From positions 37,710,042 through 37,774,041 of the forward strand of contig JAVLUZ010000154.1 in the NCBI GenBank assembly GCA_036768485.1: a stretch of 64,000 nt of DNA. Direction: 5' to 3'. This document shows, one piece after another, positions 34,330-46,744 of this stretch. The notes beneath the pieces were generated by a model. The model saw only the letters and a list, made by a program, of their open reading frames with translations, did not search any database and was not told the DNA's origin. The DNA is from Mermis nigrescens. Taxonomy: Eukaryota; Nematoda; Enoplea; Mermithida; Mermithidae. The first letter of the stretch is position 1, and every line of letters starts with the position of its first letter. The position numbers and the translations under genes were made by a program.

Positions 34330-36075
34330 CTGAGCAAAAATAAAGGCATGGTTAAATGTTCTCTGGGTTTTGTTTGGATAGTTTTATCCGGTAAAGCGAA
34401 TGATTAGAGGAATTGGGGACGAGTAAGCTCTATGCAATGGTGATAGAAATTTCAGGAAATAAAAGAATATTGCATTCATTTTCTAATGCAAGCTAAATTC
34501 CGAATAATTCGAAATTCTTTGTACCCAAATAAAGTTAATAATTCATACAAGAAAATTTTTATTTCACGATATCAAATGTATAATAAGATCCTCTTTTGTC
34601 GGTCTTTTCATGAAAGAGTTTTTGCTCTGACCCTGCATAAAAATTTTTCCTGTCTGCAGATGAGCCTCACGACGTTCCTGTTTACGCCAGTGCTCTGACT
34701 AACACTCATATTTATTGATATAATTGACTTATTGAATTTCAATTCAAACATTGCCCTGTTATGAATAAAAAGCGAATTGGTTCTTACAGCTATTAGTTAA
34801 TATTTTATTCATGATTTTTAAATTTCGATACTTACTTCTAATTCATTTAGGCGAAACAGTTATCAGCGCTGACAAAGGAAATGAAAAGGGAAATGGTGTA
34901 CTAGAGAAAATGACCTATACGGAAAATGGAACTCCAATAATCACGTCATGGAAACAGCTCTTTCCCGCCACCTGAATTTATCTACAAAAATTCTTAATAG
35001 ATGCACGTATATGTACATGCATGACATATTTTTTGTACGTGTGTAACAACTAAAGAATAAGGTTTTAGCCGTGTTTTGATGCATTCACTTCGTACAACAA
35101 AATGAAGATGACTGAAACTATCTGCCAGCTATTTTCCTCGGCCGTTTTCAAGGGAAGGGGTTAATGACTTTCAATTTTTGGTTGAAAACACCTAAAAAGT
35201 ATGTCTGTATATGAGTAACGTCAAGTATTTGCAATCACTTCATTGTGCATTTTGAGTTGTCTCTTACATAATAATAAGGTTTAGGGAATTTACTTACCCG
35301 CGTTAAAAAAGCATTACACGACGACTGGTACTAGGTACGTTTTTAATATTTTGTATTTACTACCCAATTCGAATTTGGACTTGTTAACTGATCTTTTAAC
35401 AGCTGAATACCTACTGTTGTCTACTTATTTGTGATCGATTAGTTCATTTGATCACATCCGTGCCTCTACTTTTTTCTTGCATCTGTTGATTTCAGTTCAG
35501 CCCGTTTGATTTGTAACGCTTATTCGCCTCCTGATTGTGCAACTCAGGATACCTCGCTTTATATTCAACTTTTGTACACTAATTCTTCATTATCTTTTTA
35601 CTGCTGATCTAAACTACTGACACCTTGTGGAATACTTGCATAATAAAATTTTAATTTAGTAGTCATATTCCTGCCTTTGTAGGTACGATCACTGCTTATG
35701 TACGATGTATAGGTATGTATATATGTACATGTAGTCTGTTTTATTTAACTTTGCGGTTTTCTTTTGAATCTAATTTGCATAAATCAGGCTACAACAGTGG
35801 TATGCAGTGATGTGGTTTGGCTTTAGCAAGCGACTCACCATACCTCTATATACTGTAGAATATCACTAATATACTGTCAGTTTAAACCACTTTTGTAGGC
35901 ACTCTAAATTTTTTCAAAATCTCAAACTGAAATGAAATGGACTTCTTTTATAGTAGGCTAGGTACCATACTACATAGGCAGCAATCGAACTATTGAGGTT
36001 TGGATAGTGCAAAAATTGAAAAGATATGCCAACCCCAGTCTGGGATTAAACATGCGACTGCATGACTGATGCAGA
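34330..36075. other. No gene recognised
   Basis: AT-rich unique-looking DNA with no convincing coding frame, RNA gene or repeat. Confidence 0.6.
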
Positions 36076-36079
36076 CCGT

Positions 36080-36198
36080 AGGTGCAGCACCGAAATGCTG
36101 TGGGGCTTGAAGGTCAAAAAAATTTGCAAAACTATAATTCCAGGAGGGGGTATTTCGGTTTCTGGGGGTGCATACCCCCATCCCACGCCCACGTGTGA
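36080..36198 (-). mobile_element. Family A MITE with internal deletion
   Basis: Keeps GCACCGAAATGCTGTGGGG, a short middle, GGGGGTGCATACCCCCA and the end CACGCCCACGTGTG. The GATAGTGCT core is deleted. Confidence 0.65.
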
Positions 36199-36992
36199 TA
36201 GAGATACGACGAACCTTCTTTATATGTAGGTACCTTCCATCTATTATTCAATCTACATACCTTTGATAATAAAGTGTCATTTCTGCTACTGTAGGTACAT
36301 GAAGGAGGCCCTCTACTTCAAATTATATCGTGATGAATATTACGATTCAATCAACACGGTCTCGTGAATAAAATTGCCGACTTCGAGTTTGTCCTGAATA
36401 CATGTTCATACATACGTAGGTGTGGGGAATCGAGGATTTTGGTAAGTGGCGAAGCTGTAGCCCGACTTTTCCAAAAAACATTCAATAATTCGCCCTTCAT
36501 GTGCTAAACAGCGCTTTTCGGCGTTTTACATTGTCCACTTTTAATTGAAATCGTTTTTGGCGGAAAACTTTTGAAAAAAAATATTTCAATTTTCGACGAT
36601 TTTGAGCGGAAAAAGCATTAAATTTCTGTGACTAGCGTAAATATGGGGTGAATTGTCGGTAAATTTGTGAAATCAAGGCGGAAGGACGTTGTACATGTAT
36701 ATGGAAGCTTGTATTACTGCTCGATTTGCCCCTGCATATTTGTAGCAATAGGCACGGAGCGTGGAAAATTTCAAAAAATTATGCTTGCAAATAGAAAAAC
36801 TGTTGAAGTACATAGCTTTTTATGCTCCACAAACCGTTTTAAAAACTAGGCCTCGTGAAAAAATATGGCTTCTTGGCCGCCAAGAAAGTATGTATGCAAA
36901 TAAATGTCAATAATGGGTCTATCCGGCGCAAAGCGCTGAAAAAATTTGTGAAATTATGATCATTGACGGCCAAATCGTTCCAATTACACATC

Positions 36993-37228
36993 CACACATG
37001 GGCGTGGGGGGGGGTCTGGACCCCCAGAAACCAAAAGACCCCCCCCCCCAGAATTCAATTTTTGAAAATTTTTTTCGTTTTTTTCGCAATTTTTTGATGC
37101 CAATGGATAGTGCTTGATGAGAAACGTCGAAAATGGTGTTTTTAGCGCCATACCACCATTTTTAAGGCCATTTTTTGACCTTCAAAAAATCTTGGACCCC
37201 CCCAGAATTTTCTTGCTGCCCACGTATG
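36993..37228 (+). mobile_element. Family A hAT MITE
   Basis: Ends CACACATGGGCGTGGGGG and GCTGCCCACGTATG. The target duplication TACACATC is identical on both sides (36985-36992, 37229-37236). Confidence 0.9.
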
Positions 37229-37236
37229 TACACATC

Positions 37237-38060
37237 CATTCTTTCGCTCACTATGTATTTTGGGTCAGTGAGGGGAATGCTTCTCCTTAAATCCACCCGA
37301 CCATAAATCCATATAAAGCGAACAAACTCCTGACGAAAATCGGTGTCCTTTCACACGTTCTCAAATATGTTTAAGTGGTGGGGTGGAGAGGGTTTGAATC
37401 TTAAATTGAAGAAACATTGCAGACGCCAATTGTTGAAGCTGTTAATGCTGTCCGCGATTCTTAATACGGATAAAGCTAGAATCGTTGAGAATTGGCGTTT
37501 TCTCTACCAATTTTTAAGCAGCGTTTATTTTTTCAATCCCATCCTTAGAATTTCAGCCCTAGCCGTATACACAGTCCGGATCGCAGAACAGAAGACTATC
37601 ATTTCGTTTCATAAAAACTTCCTTTTTCGTACCTCTATGATAATAGGTCTGATCGAAAAACGGAAAAACTGCATACTCGTATGTATGTCTGCGCAGAAAC
37701 GAATGTATGTATGTCTGTGCAGTGCGCAGTGCAGACTGCAGAGACCATTATTTTTTTGAATTCGAACATTTTCAAATTCTTGATTTTGTGCCGTCCAGAC
37801 TAGGCCTTTTAATGTAATTATTAAACTTTAAACATCGTATTTAATCTAAACACATAATAAGCAGCGCAAAAATGCACAAATCTATTAAAAACTACAAAAT
37901 CATCACACATAAAAAATAGAAACAAAGAAATGCTATCGTGCAAACAATGCTTTCAAATGAGTGTTCCAGAAAGTGTCCAGTTCTGAGCATACGAACTTGC
38001 CGCTATTTCTGTAAACAGAACAAAAACAGCTAATAAAAACAATGTCAACAACGTCGATAC
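37237..38060. other. No gene recognised
   Basis: A 138-codon plus frame (37343-37759) has no recognisable domain, and its codons follow the local AT bias. I do not support it as a gene. Confidence 0.5.
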
Positions 38061-38062
38061 AA

Positions 38063-38220
38063 CACATGGGCGTGGGGATCTGGGGGTCTAGCTGGACCCC
38101 CAGGATCTAAAAGACTACCAAAAATCGATAGACCCACTGAATTGAATTTTTGGTCCCATTTTTGACAATTTGGCCCCATCAGATCCCCAGAATTTCGATT
38201 GGTATTCAGCTTACAAATCG
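38063..38220 (+). mobile_element. Family A-related element, second subfamily
   Basis: Starts ACACATGGGCGTGGGGATCT. Inside are ATCGATAGACCCACTGAATT and TTGGCCCCATCAGATCCCCA, matching 30000-30223. The right end is degraded near CAGAATTTCGATTGG. Confidence 0.5.
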
Positions 38221-39179
38221 TTCTTCCAACTCCTCACATAGCAAGACTAATTACGTGATCAATTAGTTCATTTCATTGGTCAATCATTGAAATTCCGAAT
38301 GTCCCACTTTTGAATGTAAAGTGAAAAAAGCGCCTAAATAATTACAATGATAATTCGCAGATCGTTTCTTCTCACACAAATACAAAATCTTTGAAGTCAA
38401 TTGCGGAAAGCGTTAATATACATACGTCACACAACTTTTCTCGGTTATGGACTTTGGTTGGCTGGTTATTGATTTGTTAATTGGTTCTTAAGTGGACATT
38501 AATCGACTTAATCACTTTTTATATTTCGTAGCTTCCTCTTTATTTTCTGGCCATTTTTTGCAAGGGTTGGTCCCTCCGAACTTTCCTTAGGCAGTTAATA
38601 ACAAGAAGAAAAATGCTCATGTCGTCCAAATTCCGTTAAATGTTATTTCCATTGACATGAAAAAAGCGAAAAAATCTTCAAGAACCTAATTCTGAGGATC
38701 TTTCGAACTTTGATTGAGTTCAGGCCTTTTGGATTCAGGGGGTTTCAAAATTTCCGAAAAATTTACGTTTGGGCCATACATGTGACGGGGATGACGGGGA
38801 TCATTCACCCTCACACCCATGTGTGGTCGTCCCCCATCCCCCAAAGCCAGAAAAATTTTGACCACCCCTCCCCCCATTCTTTTGGAAAAAATGAATTTTC
38901 AAGCCTTTTTTAAGCGTTTTTTGGCCGTTTTTGACCAAGAATTAGAGGTCATTTAACCTCCCCCTCCCCGTAAGAATGGCCGGAGCAACCACCCAAAATT
39001 TCAAGCCGATACATGTATGATACGGGCAAGAACAAACGTCCTTTCTCGACGTTTCTCATCGAGCTCTATCCACTGACATGAAAAAAATCGTGAAAAAACG
39101 AGAAGAAAATTTTGCAATTTTTTCAGGGGTCTTTGGGTTCTAAATCCACAGAAAAAACATTGCCGTGCTCATCCTGAGA

Positions 39180-39380
39180 AACCAAAATACCCCCCCCCAG
39201 AATTCAATTCTAGAAAAATTTTTGTTTGTTTTTTTCTCGAAATTTTTTGATGCCAATGGATAGTGCTCGATGAGAAACGTTGAAAACTGGTGTTTTTCGC
39301 CATACCACCATTCTTAAGGCCATTCTTTGAAAATTCTTGCACACCCCCAATCCCAGAATTTTGGTGCCGCCCACTATGCT
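39180..39380 (+). mobile_element. Family A MITE, left-truncated
   Basis: Enters at the ACCAAAATACCCCCCCCCAG segment and runs through the GATAGTGCTCGATGAGAAAC core to GGTGCCGCCCACTATG. Upstream 38780-39120 carries related but more decayed fragments. Confidence 0.65.
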
Positions 39381-39720
39381 AATAGCCATTCAAAATTGTG
39401 TATATTATTTGCTTGTAGACATACTTTGTATGAGCAACATTTTTCAACATTCGATCCAGACTCTTGGCTTCTTCTTCAGCTGCAGATATTTCTTGCTTCA
39501 TTTCACTTTGGGCACTTAAACCGAATTCTTGTAGGCGATTTAAGACTTCAGTCGTTTCCCTGAGCGAAATAAGTTGCGCTATATTATAATACTCTATACC
39601 ACACTAATTTTTGCTTAACAAGCGATTTTGGGCGCTCAAATAAGTACATAGCTAAAAAAGTGCATAGTTTTTACGCAGCCTACTACTGCAATAAAATTTG
39701 GCTCGATAGAACCTTACGAG

Positions 39721-39865
39721 CACACATGGGTAAGCGAGGAGTTGAAACCCCCTCCCACACGGATTACTGTAGACCCCGCAGAATTATATTTTCAGTAACA
39801 TTTTTGGCGATTTTTGGCAGTTTCGCCCAACCGGACCTCCAGAATTTTTTTGCTGCCCACGTATG
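39721..39865 (+). mobile_element. Family A-related short element
   Basis: Ends CACACATGGGTAAGCG and TTGCTGCCCACGTATG. Target duplication CTTACGAG (39713-39720) / CTCACGAG (39866-39873), 7/8. Confidence 0.75.
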
Positions 39866-40284
39866 CTCACGAGTATGTGCTCGATCATTGCTAAGCATAG
39901 TATATCATAACTTGCTGCTTAAGTTTAAACCACTTGTAATCGATTTATATCAAGTCACTCGACCATTTTTGTCGGTGCGCAAGGTTTCCTAAGATAATTT
40001 GACTTAAAAATAGTAACTAATTCGACATATGTACCAACCTGACCACCTGATTTTCGCAATTTGCGGAAATCGTTTGTGATTGCTGATGAAGTTTAAAGCA
40101 CAAGTGACGCGTCATCTGATTTTTGAGACACTTTTCTTTCGCCCTGTCGTTCCAGCGGAACCGTTCAAACAAGTACAATAGAACATATGCCGATGCACCA
40201 AGGGCAATATACCGCCACCCTATGCTTTTGTATATCTAAAAATTTACATACAGTAATCAATTGCAGAATATCTCGAACTAAAAT

Positions 40285-40563
40285 GAAAGGTGGACAGCAT
40301 AGATGGACGGCACTAAAGCTCTGGAGGAGGGGGTGCAAAATATTTTCAAAGGTCAAAAATGACCTTGAAAATGGTGGTATGGCGGAAAAACACAATTTTT
40401 CAACGTTTCTCATCGAGCACTATCCAATGGCATCAAAAAATTGCGAAAAAAAACAAAACAAATTTCAAATATTGAATTCTGGGGAAGGGGTATTTTGGTT
40501 TCTGGAGGAACATACCTTCACAAACTCCCCTCCCACGCTCAGGTCCCCTCCCACGCTCAGGTA
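40285..40563 (-). mobile_element. Family A MITE, decayed
   Basis: Minus copy: AGCATAGATGGACGGCACTA start, GATAGTGCT core at about 40420, C-rich end with a short duplication CCCACGCTCAGGT at 40531-40562. Confidence 0.65.
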
Positions 40564-40809
40564 TGGCGAACAGTATGTGTATGCGAATAACTCTGCTCTG
40601 AATCAGATGCATAATTACAACAATGTGTGACTATCATAGATGAGAAGCAAAAACGCGTCAAAAATGGATGGTGTGAGCAAGGAATTACCATTTTTTCGAG
40701 TTTCTCGTCGAAGTCGAATCGCTGGCCTCAGAAAATGACGAAGTTACAAATCCTTTCAAAAATTGAATTCTTCGGGTCTCTAGGGGGGTTCAATTCAAGG
40801 GATCCGCTG

Positions 40810-41076
40810 CATACGTGGGCAGCACCAAAATTCTGGGGGTGGGGGTGCAAGATTTTTCAAAGGTCAAGAAATGGCCCTAAAAATTGACGGTATGGCAAAA
40901 AACACAATTTTTCAACGTTTCTCATCGAGCACTATCCATTAGCATCAAAAATTGCGAAAAAAACAAAACAAATTTCAAAGATTGAATTCTGAGGGGTTAT
41001 CTTGGTACATATCTGAAGGGGGTATTTTGGTTTCTCGGGGGTGTGTATACCCCCCAAACCCCCAGGCCCAGGTGTG
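40810..41076 (-). mobile_element. Family A hAT MITE
   Basis: Ends CATACGTGGGCAGCACC and GGCCCAGGTGTG. The target duplication ATCCGCTG is identical on both sides (40802-40809, 41077-41084). Confidence 0.9.
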
Positions 41077-41225
41077 ATCCGCTGGACCGTACATAAGCGG
41101 CAGCCAAATTCTGGGGGTCCGATGGGGCCAAAGTGCCAAAAAAATAGTATTTTAAATCCGATTCCGGAGGAGTCTATCGATTTGGGAGGGGTCCGCCAGA
41201 ATTTATAGGGTCCAGACCAGACATG

Positions 41226-41660
41226 CACAGCATGATTCTGGGGGGGGGGTTGAAATTTTAAAGTGCCCTTTTTGGGCCCAAAAATGGTGGGTAAGCATAA
41301 GAAACATCGTTTTCTGGCGTTTCTGACGATGCTCTATCTTTCTAAAGCGTAAAAACATTTCAAAAAATTTCGAAAAAAGATTGTGGCGCGAGAGCGCCGA
41401 AAATTATGGGGGAATTTTAAAATGCTCTTTTTGGGCCCAAAATTGTGAGTAAGCGCCAAAAAACGTCGTTTTTGGCGTTTCTGACGATGCTCGATCTTCC
41501 TAAAGCATAAAAACAAAAAAAACTTCGAAACAAAATTAAAAAAGTCAAACAAATTGAACAAAATATATTTAAAACATAAGTATATGGCGCGGATCGCCAA
41601 AAATTTGACCTTCTTGAGCAAATAGATAGCTAAAATCGCTTAAAAAAGCACCTTTCCTAC
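41226..41660. repeat. GGGCCCAAAA/GGCGTTTCTGACGATG repeat pair
   Basis: Two similar ~130-bp blocks (41255-41400 and 41408-41600) share TTTTGGGCCCAAAA, GTAAGC, and GGCGTTTCTGACGATGCTC. Related sequence appears inverted at about 44280-44455. Probably part of a further non-autonomous element. Confidence 0.5.
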
Positions 41661-41774
41661 GAATTTTTCAGAAAATTCCAAACAATTTCGAAACGAACAA
41701 ATTTCTGGTGGGAGGGCAAAAATTTCTCAAGGTCAAGTATGGTCCAGACCCCCGCGCCCATATGTGGTCCGAAC

Positions 41775-42041
41775 CACACCTGGGCGTGGGGGGGGGTTTG
41801 GGGGGGGGTATGCACCCCCCCCCAGAAATCAAAATACCCCCCAGAAATCAAAATACCCCCCCCAGAATTCAATTTTTGAAAATTTTTTCGTTTTTTTCGC
41901 AATTTTTTGATGCCAATGGATAGTGCTTGATGAGAAACGTCGAAAAATGGTGTTTTTATCGCCATACCACCATTTTTAAGGCCATTTTTCGACCTTCAAA
42001 AAATCTTGCACCCCCCAGAATTTTCTTGCTGCCCACGTATG
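41775..42041 (+). mobile_element. Family A hAT MITE
   Basis: Ends CACACCTGGGCGTGGGGG and GCTGCCCACGTATG. The target duplication GTCCGAAC is identical on both sides (41767-41774, 42042-42049). It is a good reference copy, 267 bp. Confidence 0.92.
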
Positions 42042-42739
42042 GTCCGAACCCCCTATCCCTATGTGTAATGAGTGAATACTCTATACAAGTTGCAGTGAAT
42101 AAATTTAGCACTGGAAGTATTGCTAGATTCAGGATCTGCGACTGATGCAAAAACAATTGAGTTCAGAAAATCGTCGTCGCAAATCGAACGATGCGTTTAA
42201 GGACTTAATTACTAGAAACATAAATATGATTTCTAAAGTACGTCTTTTGCGTGTAAACAACGTGTTTAAAGTGACCAGTATCTGCATTTTCAAATGTTTT
42301 TCGTAAAAATAAGTAGAGTGGGCTAAAATCATCCGAAAACGAGGTCTTTATTGCAATGCTATATTATTTGATCTTTTTAAATCTGTTTACAAAATCGTAC
42401 TCAAAATTTCGACTCTAGACTTCATAAAATACATAAAGGAAAATATCGGTTTTTATCTGTTGGTCTAGCATTATTGCATAAGTCTACATATCTTATCTAT
42501 CTTTTTTAAGAAGCCAGACAAAGCATAAAAATTTGTTAGCCTTAATTGAAGTAAATCGTGGAACGATTCACAAATTCGATTTTCTATCCGGACAGAACGA
42601 AATTCGGCCACGTAGTGACATGAATACATGCGCCGCAGCCAAATTCTGGGGGTCCGATAGGCGAAATTGACAAAAATTGCACCGAAAATCCAATTTTCGG
42701 GAAAGGGGGGGGGTCCGCCGAATTCAGGGAGGTCCGAAC

Positions 42740-43014
42740 CATAGGTAGGCGGCACCAAAGTTCTGGAGTGGGGGTTCGAGATTTTTTCAAAGGTCGAAAA
42801 CTGGCTTTAAAAATGGTGGTATGGAGAAAAACACCATTTTTCAACGTTTTTTTCAAAAAACACACACCATTTTTCAACGTTTTTAAAAAAAACACCATTT
42901 TTCAACTATCCATTGGCATCAGAAAATTGCGAAAAAATTATCAAAAATTGAATTCTGGGGGTATTTTGGTTTCTGGGGGTTGCTTACCCCAAACCCCCAT
43001 GCCCAGGTATTATG
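42740..43014 (-). mobile_element. Family A hAT MITE, first of a chained pair
   Basis: Ends CATAGGTAGGCGGCACC and GCCCAGGTATTATG. Bounded by GTCCGAAC at 42732-42739 and 43015-43022. The core is disturbed by a TTTTTCAACG-type triplication at 42838-42905. Confidence 0.85.
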
Positions 43015-43022
43015 GTCCGAAC

Positions 43023-43280
43023 CATACGTGGGCAGCAAGAAAATTCTGGGGGGAGGGGTGCAAGATTTTTGAAGGTCAAAAAATGGGCTTAAAAATGGTG
43101 ATATGGCGATAAAAACATCATTTTTCGACGTTTCTCATCAAGCACTATCCATTGGCATCAAAAAATTGCGAAAAAAACGAAAACATTTGTTAAATTAAAT
43201 TCTGGGGGTATTTTGATTTCTGGGGGGGTATTTTGGTTTCTGGGGGGTGCATACGCCCCGAACCCCCACGCCCAGGTGTG
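43023..43280 (-). mobile_element. Family A hAT MITE, second of a chained pair
   Basis: Ends CATACGTGGGCAGCAAG and GCCCAGGTGTG. Bounded by GTCCGAAC at 43015-43022 (shared with the previous copy) and 43281-43288. Confidence 0.9.
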
Positions 43281-43299
43281 GTCCGAACCCCCTCTAGAC

Positions 43300-44050
43300 C
43301 CTTACGCCCATGCGTGATGACGTGTGAAATCTTTGAAACGACGGAATATGTAAACTTACAAAGCTACCCATAATTAAAACCCCAACGCCGCCATTAGCGA
43401 CATACATGGCGCTCGTATAAACAATCGAATGCACAATATCTTGATCTGCGCCCGAAGCGGTGAGCCGATCTACTGGACTACTCGTGGAAACGGGCTTCGG
43501 AATCTAACGTAAAATGTCAGAATATGATTATAATGATAAAACGGGAAAGAAACAAAAATGGTCAAAGAAATTATAAATGAAAACATGAGCAGAAATTATG
43601 ATCGAATACAAATATAAATTGAAAATGTTTTAAAAGATAAATAAAAGATGTGTGTAAATATGAGCAATCATAATGAATAATAATAGCAGCACGACGCGAT
43701 TTATAGTGCGAAGGAATGTAAACAGTAACGAAATATGAGAAGGGGCGCGTTAATTGAATCGTAATTTTTTACAAAAAGCAAGAGTTTTAAAGAATTAACA
43801 TAAAATGAATTAAAAATTAAAACAGAAAAGGAATACACCAATACTTTTTTGGGCGGGCGGAGGATGTTTTGTTAACGTGCACCCATCGTTTTTAAGCCCA
43901 AAAAACGCACATAAGGGAAACTTTTTAGGATTGACCCCCAGAATTCTATGCTGTACATAGATTACAACAGACCATAAAACAAAATTTCAAATAAATACAA
44001 AATAAAGAAAAACGCGATACAAATAGGCGAGGTCATCGAAGCAGAACCAG
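43300..44050. other. No gene recognised
   Basis: AT-rich sequence. 43850-43970 has a fragment (AAGCCCAAAAAACGCAC, GAATTCTATGCTGTACAT) related to the repeat at 41226 and 44400. Confidence 0.5.
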
Positions 44051-44062
44051 GTTGCTCGAGTA

Positions 44063-44597
44063 CACACGTTAGCGTGGGAGGAGGGGGTTACACCATACAT
44101 GATTTTGGGAGCTTTGAGGGGTTTCTGCCCAGAAAAAATTTTCAACAATTCTAGAATTGGCGATTTTTCGAAAGTTCCCTAAAATTTCGGAAAAAATTCG
44201 TAGAAAAGGTGCTTTTTAAGCGTTTTTAGCTATCTGTTTGCTCAAAAGTGTCAAACGTTCGGCGCTTCGCGCCATATACTCATGTTTTGACCATATTTCA
44301 TTCAATTTGTTTTGTTTTTATGCTATAGGAAGATAGAGCATTGTTAGAAGCGCCGAAAACGATGTTTAATTCTGACGCATACCCACCGGTTTTAGGCCAA
44401 AAAATGTACTTTAAAATTTAACCCATTCCAGAATTTCTATGCTGTACATGTCTGGTTAACGACCTCCTCAGAAGTTTAAAAACCCCCGCAGATTAGTGTA
44501 GACCCCAGAATTCTATTTTTAGTACCTAAAATTTTTGGCAATTTTTGACAATTTCACACAACCGGACATCCCAGAATTTTATTGCTGCCCATTTGTG
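44063..44597 (+). mobile_element. Composite family A-related element
   Basis: Ends CACACGTTAGCGTGGGAGG and TTGCTGCCCATTTGTG. The octamer CTCGAGTA is identical on both sides (44055-44062, 44598-44605). At 535 bp it is twice the usual length, and the excess (about 44150-44460, with GGCGCTTCGCGCC and TATGCTGTACATG) looks like another insertion. Confidence 0.75.
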
Positions 44598-44931
44598 CTC
44601 GAGTATCGTGTTCAGTGAGGAATTGATACACTACATGAGTGTATCTATAGTTGACAACGACAAACAAAGGAAGTGAAATAAAAAAGTAAAAAATTAAGTG
44701 TTGATTAAAGTTAAACACGAGAAGAAATACGCTGATCGAAACCGAAGACCTTGTTGCGACATTAGCAAAAAGCAGCAAGCTGCTCTTTCTGTGTTATCTC
44801 TGCATTACTATTAAGTTTAAGCTTGACGGGTTTTATTTCAAAATCATACAAGATGGGGAAAAAGAATTCATTGAATCCCAGAACTACATTCGTCGTCGAC
44901 ATTTTCCGCGATAATCATCAAGAATATACGG

Positions 44932-44958
44932 TATAGGTGGGCAACACCACGATTTGGG

Positions 44959-45030
<72 letters not shown>

Positions 45031-45236
45031 GAGGTCAAAAAATGGTGGTATGGCGAAAAACACCATTTTTCAACGTTTCTCATCGAGCACTATCCATTGG
45101 CATGAGAAAATCGCGAAAAAAACAAAAAAATACCAAAAATTGAATTCTGGGGGGCGGTATTTTGGTTTCTGGAGGGGGTAATGGCCTTCTGAGAGGTGCA
45201 TACCCCCAAATCACCCCTCCCCCACGCCCGCGTGTG
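44932..45236 (-). mobile_element. Family A MITE carrying a (GT)n expansion
   Basis: Starts TATAGGTGGGCAACACC and ends CACGCCCGCGTGTG. Flanks ATATACGG and ATATATGT match 6/8. The usual G-run after the left end is replaced by the GT repeat. Confidence 0.75.
44960..45031 (+). repeat. (GT)n microsatellite
   Basis: About 72 bp of GT dinucleotides with one C near the end, located where other family A copies have GGGGG and TGCAAGA. Confidence 0.97.
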
Positions 45237-45634
45237 ATATATGTAGAGTGCCGCTCAAAAGTTTATTACCCCTTTACAAAATCGCATTTGAGCATTTGAT
45301 ATTTTTTGCTACACTGATGAAGTTGACGCACTTCACATTTTAATTCCGGAAATAATTTCATGCACTTATGTAGTTAAGAAGCGAGTAGGACCACCTTTTG
45401 CATCAGCAGTACCCTGTAGAAGCATTTGTACAAAGAGCATCATTTTTTCCTCTTTCAGACTCAAAGGACTTTCGAACTTTCATTAGCTTTGTTTTTAACG
45501 TACACATAAAGTGATTTTACATGGAAGTTAATCCTGATAAATTTCGATTTTGCATAAAAGTCTACCTTAATAAATACTTATTTCATAAAACGCACATTCT
45601 AGAAATATTTTATCAAAAATATTAAAAAATATAC

Positions 45635-45949
45635 GCAAGGTCGACCTTTGGTAGTGTATTTTAGCTAATTTCTGGGTTCCTTAGGGCAATAATCACTATG
45701 AATCGTCTTAAAACGACGCGAAGCGCCGAAAAATTTGACATTTTTTCCTATCGAAATGCAATTTCTGCCATTATAAAGATATATAAAACACACAATTACT
45801 CATTTCGGCGCGAAGCGCCAAAAATTTCTACGAATTTTAGACCTTTTTTGCAATTTTTGCCTTCCCAAACATCTTTGTACATGTACAAAGACGGTTCCGA
45901 AAAGTATTCAAACATCGGGAAAAATCTTTGCCGAACGAAAAAACCGTGT
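45635..45949 (-). mobile_element. Family B MITE, truncated
   Basis: Minus copy from GGTCGACCTTTGGTAGTGTA through both hairpins (45716, 45808) to GCCGAACGAAAAAACCGTG. The CAGTG end near 45630 is missing. Confidence 0.7.
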
Positions 45950-46279
45950 ACCAAGGACGGAAACCAAACGTCTAATTTCAATGCATCAAAAGCAAACGAT
46001 ACTGAAATGGGTTCATGTCCCCCAGGGTTGAACATTTTTATTTGTATTTTTGCCTAGCAGACAGAGAACAATAATTGTTACTTTTGTGTAAACTAGTAAA
46101 TTTTTTATTCTTCCACATAACGCTTTTTTGTTGGCAAGATTAAATTTTATCTTGCCCTTTTGCGCTTAAAGAACTTATTTTAGCAGAAAATAAATACGAT
46201 GCTTCGATTTTTCACCTCAGAAAATGCCAATAAGCTAATCACAGAATTAGACAGCCGAATACGATTGTAATAGATTGCC

Positions 46280-46640
46280 AAAACAAATATTTAGGCAATG
46301 GTCAGTTGTTCGCCCCTTCAGACTTTAAATGAAAAAGGTTGGTTGCCCTGGTCAAAGAGTGGTTGTCCTCCAATGTCCAGATTGAAAATGGTTGTTTAGG
46401 TTCAACAACCGATTGCCCAGCTTCGACAGGTACTTTTCCCGGTCGAAAATGTGACTGTCCAGCTTTGAAGACTCGCTTCATGATCCAAGCACGTGCACAC
46501 TGGGGGGGTATAGGGCACACCTGGGCAATGCCCCATATCGCCCTCAACCGGAAATGGGCCGGAACAATCCTGCAACGAGGCGAAGGGTCTCTGGGATGGG
46601 GGCTATGTTTTGTACATGGGCATAGATACACGCTGAAGGT
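46280..46640. mobile_element. Element X-related ends
   Basis: AGGCAATGGTCAGTTGTTCG near 46293 matches the left end of element X (32671), and CACACCTGGGCAATGCCCCA at 46514 is the inverse of its right end. Repeats of the GGTTGTCC type lie between. Boundaries uncertain. Confidence 0.5.
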
Positions 46641-46744
46641 CGATTGACAGTCTAAACATGACGACTTGAGAAGCAAATGAGCAAACTACTTATGCTACCC
46701 ACGTATCGAGTAACCTTTTTCCAAGTGCATGACAACTCAAGATA

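Noticed and set aside
37343..37759. 138-codon plus frame
   Set aside because: No domain, no family resemblance, no supporting context; length is within chance for this region.
40187..40630. 147-codon plus frame
   Set aside because: It runs through a minus-strand family A transposon copy; its residues repeat those seen in other copies of the MITE.
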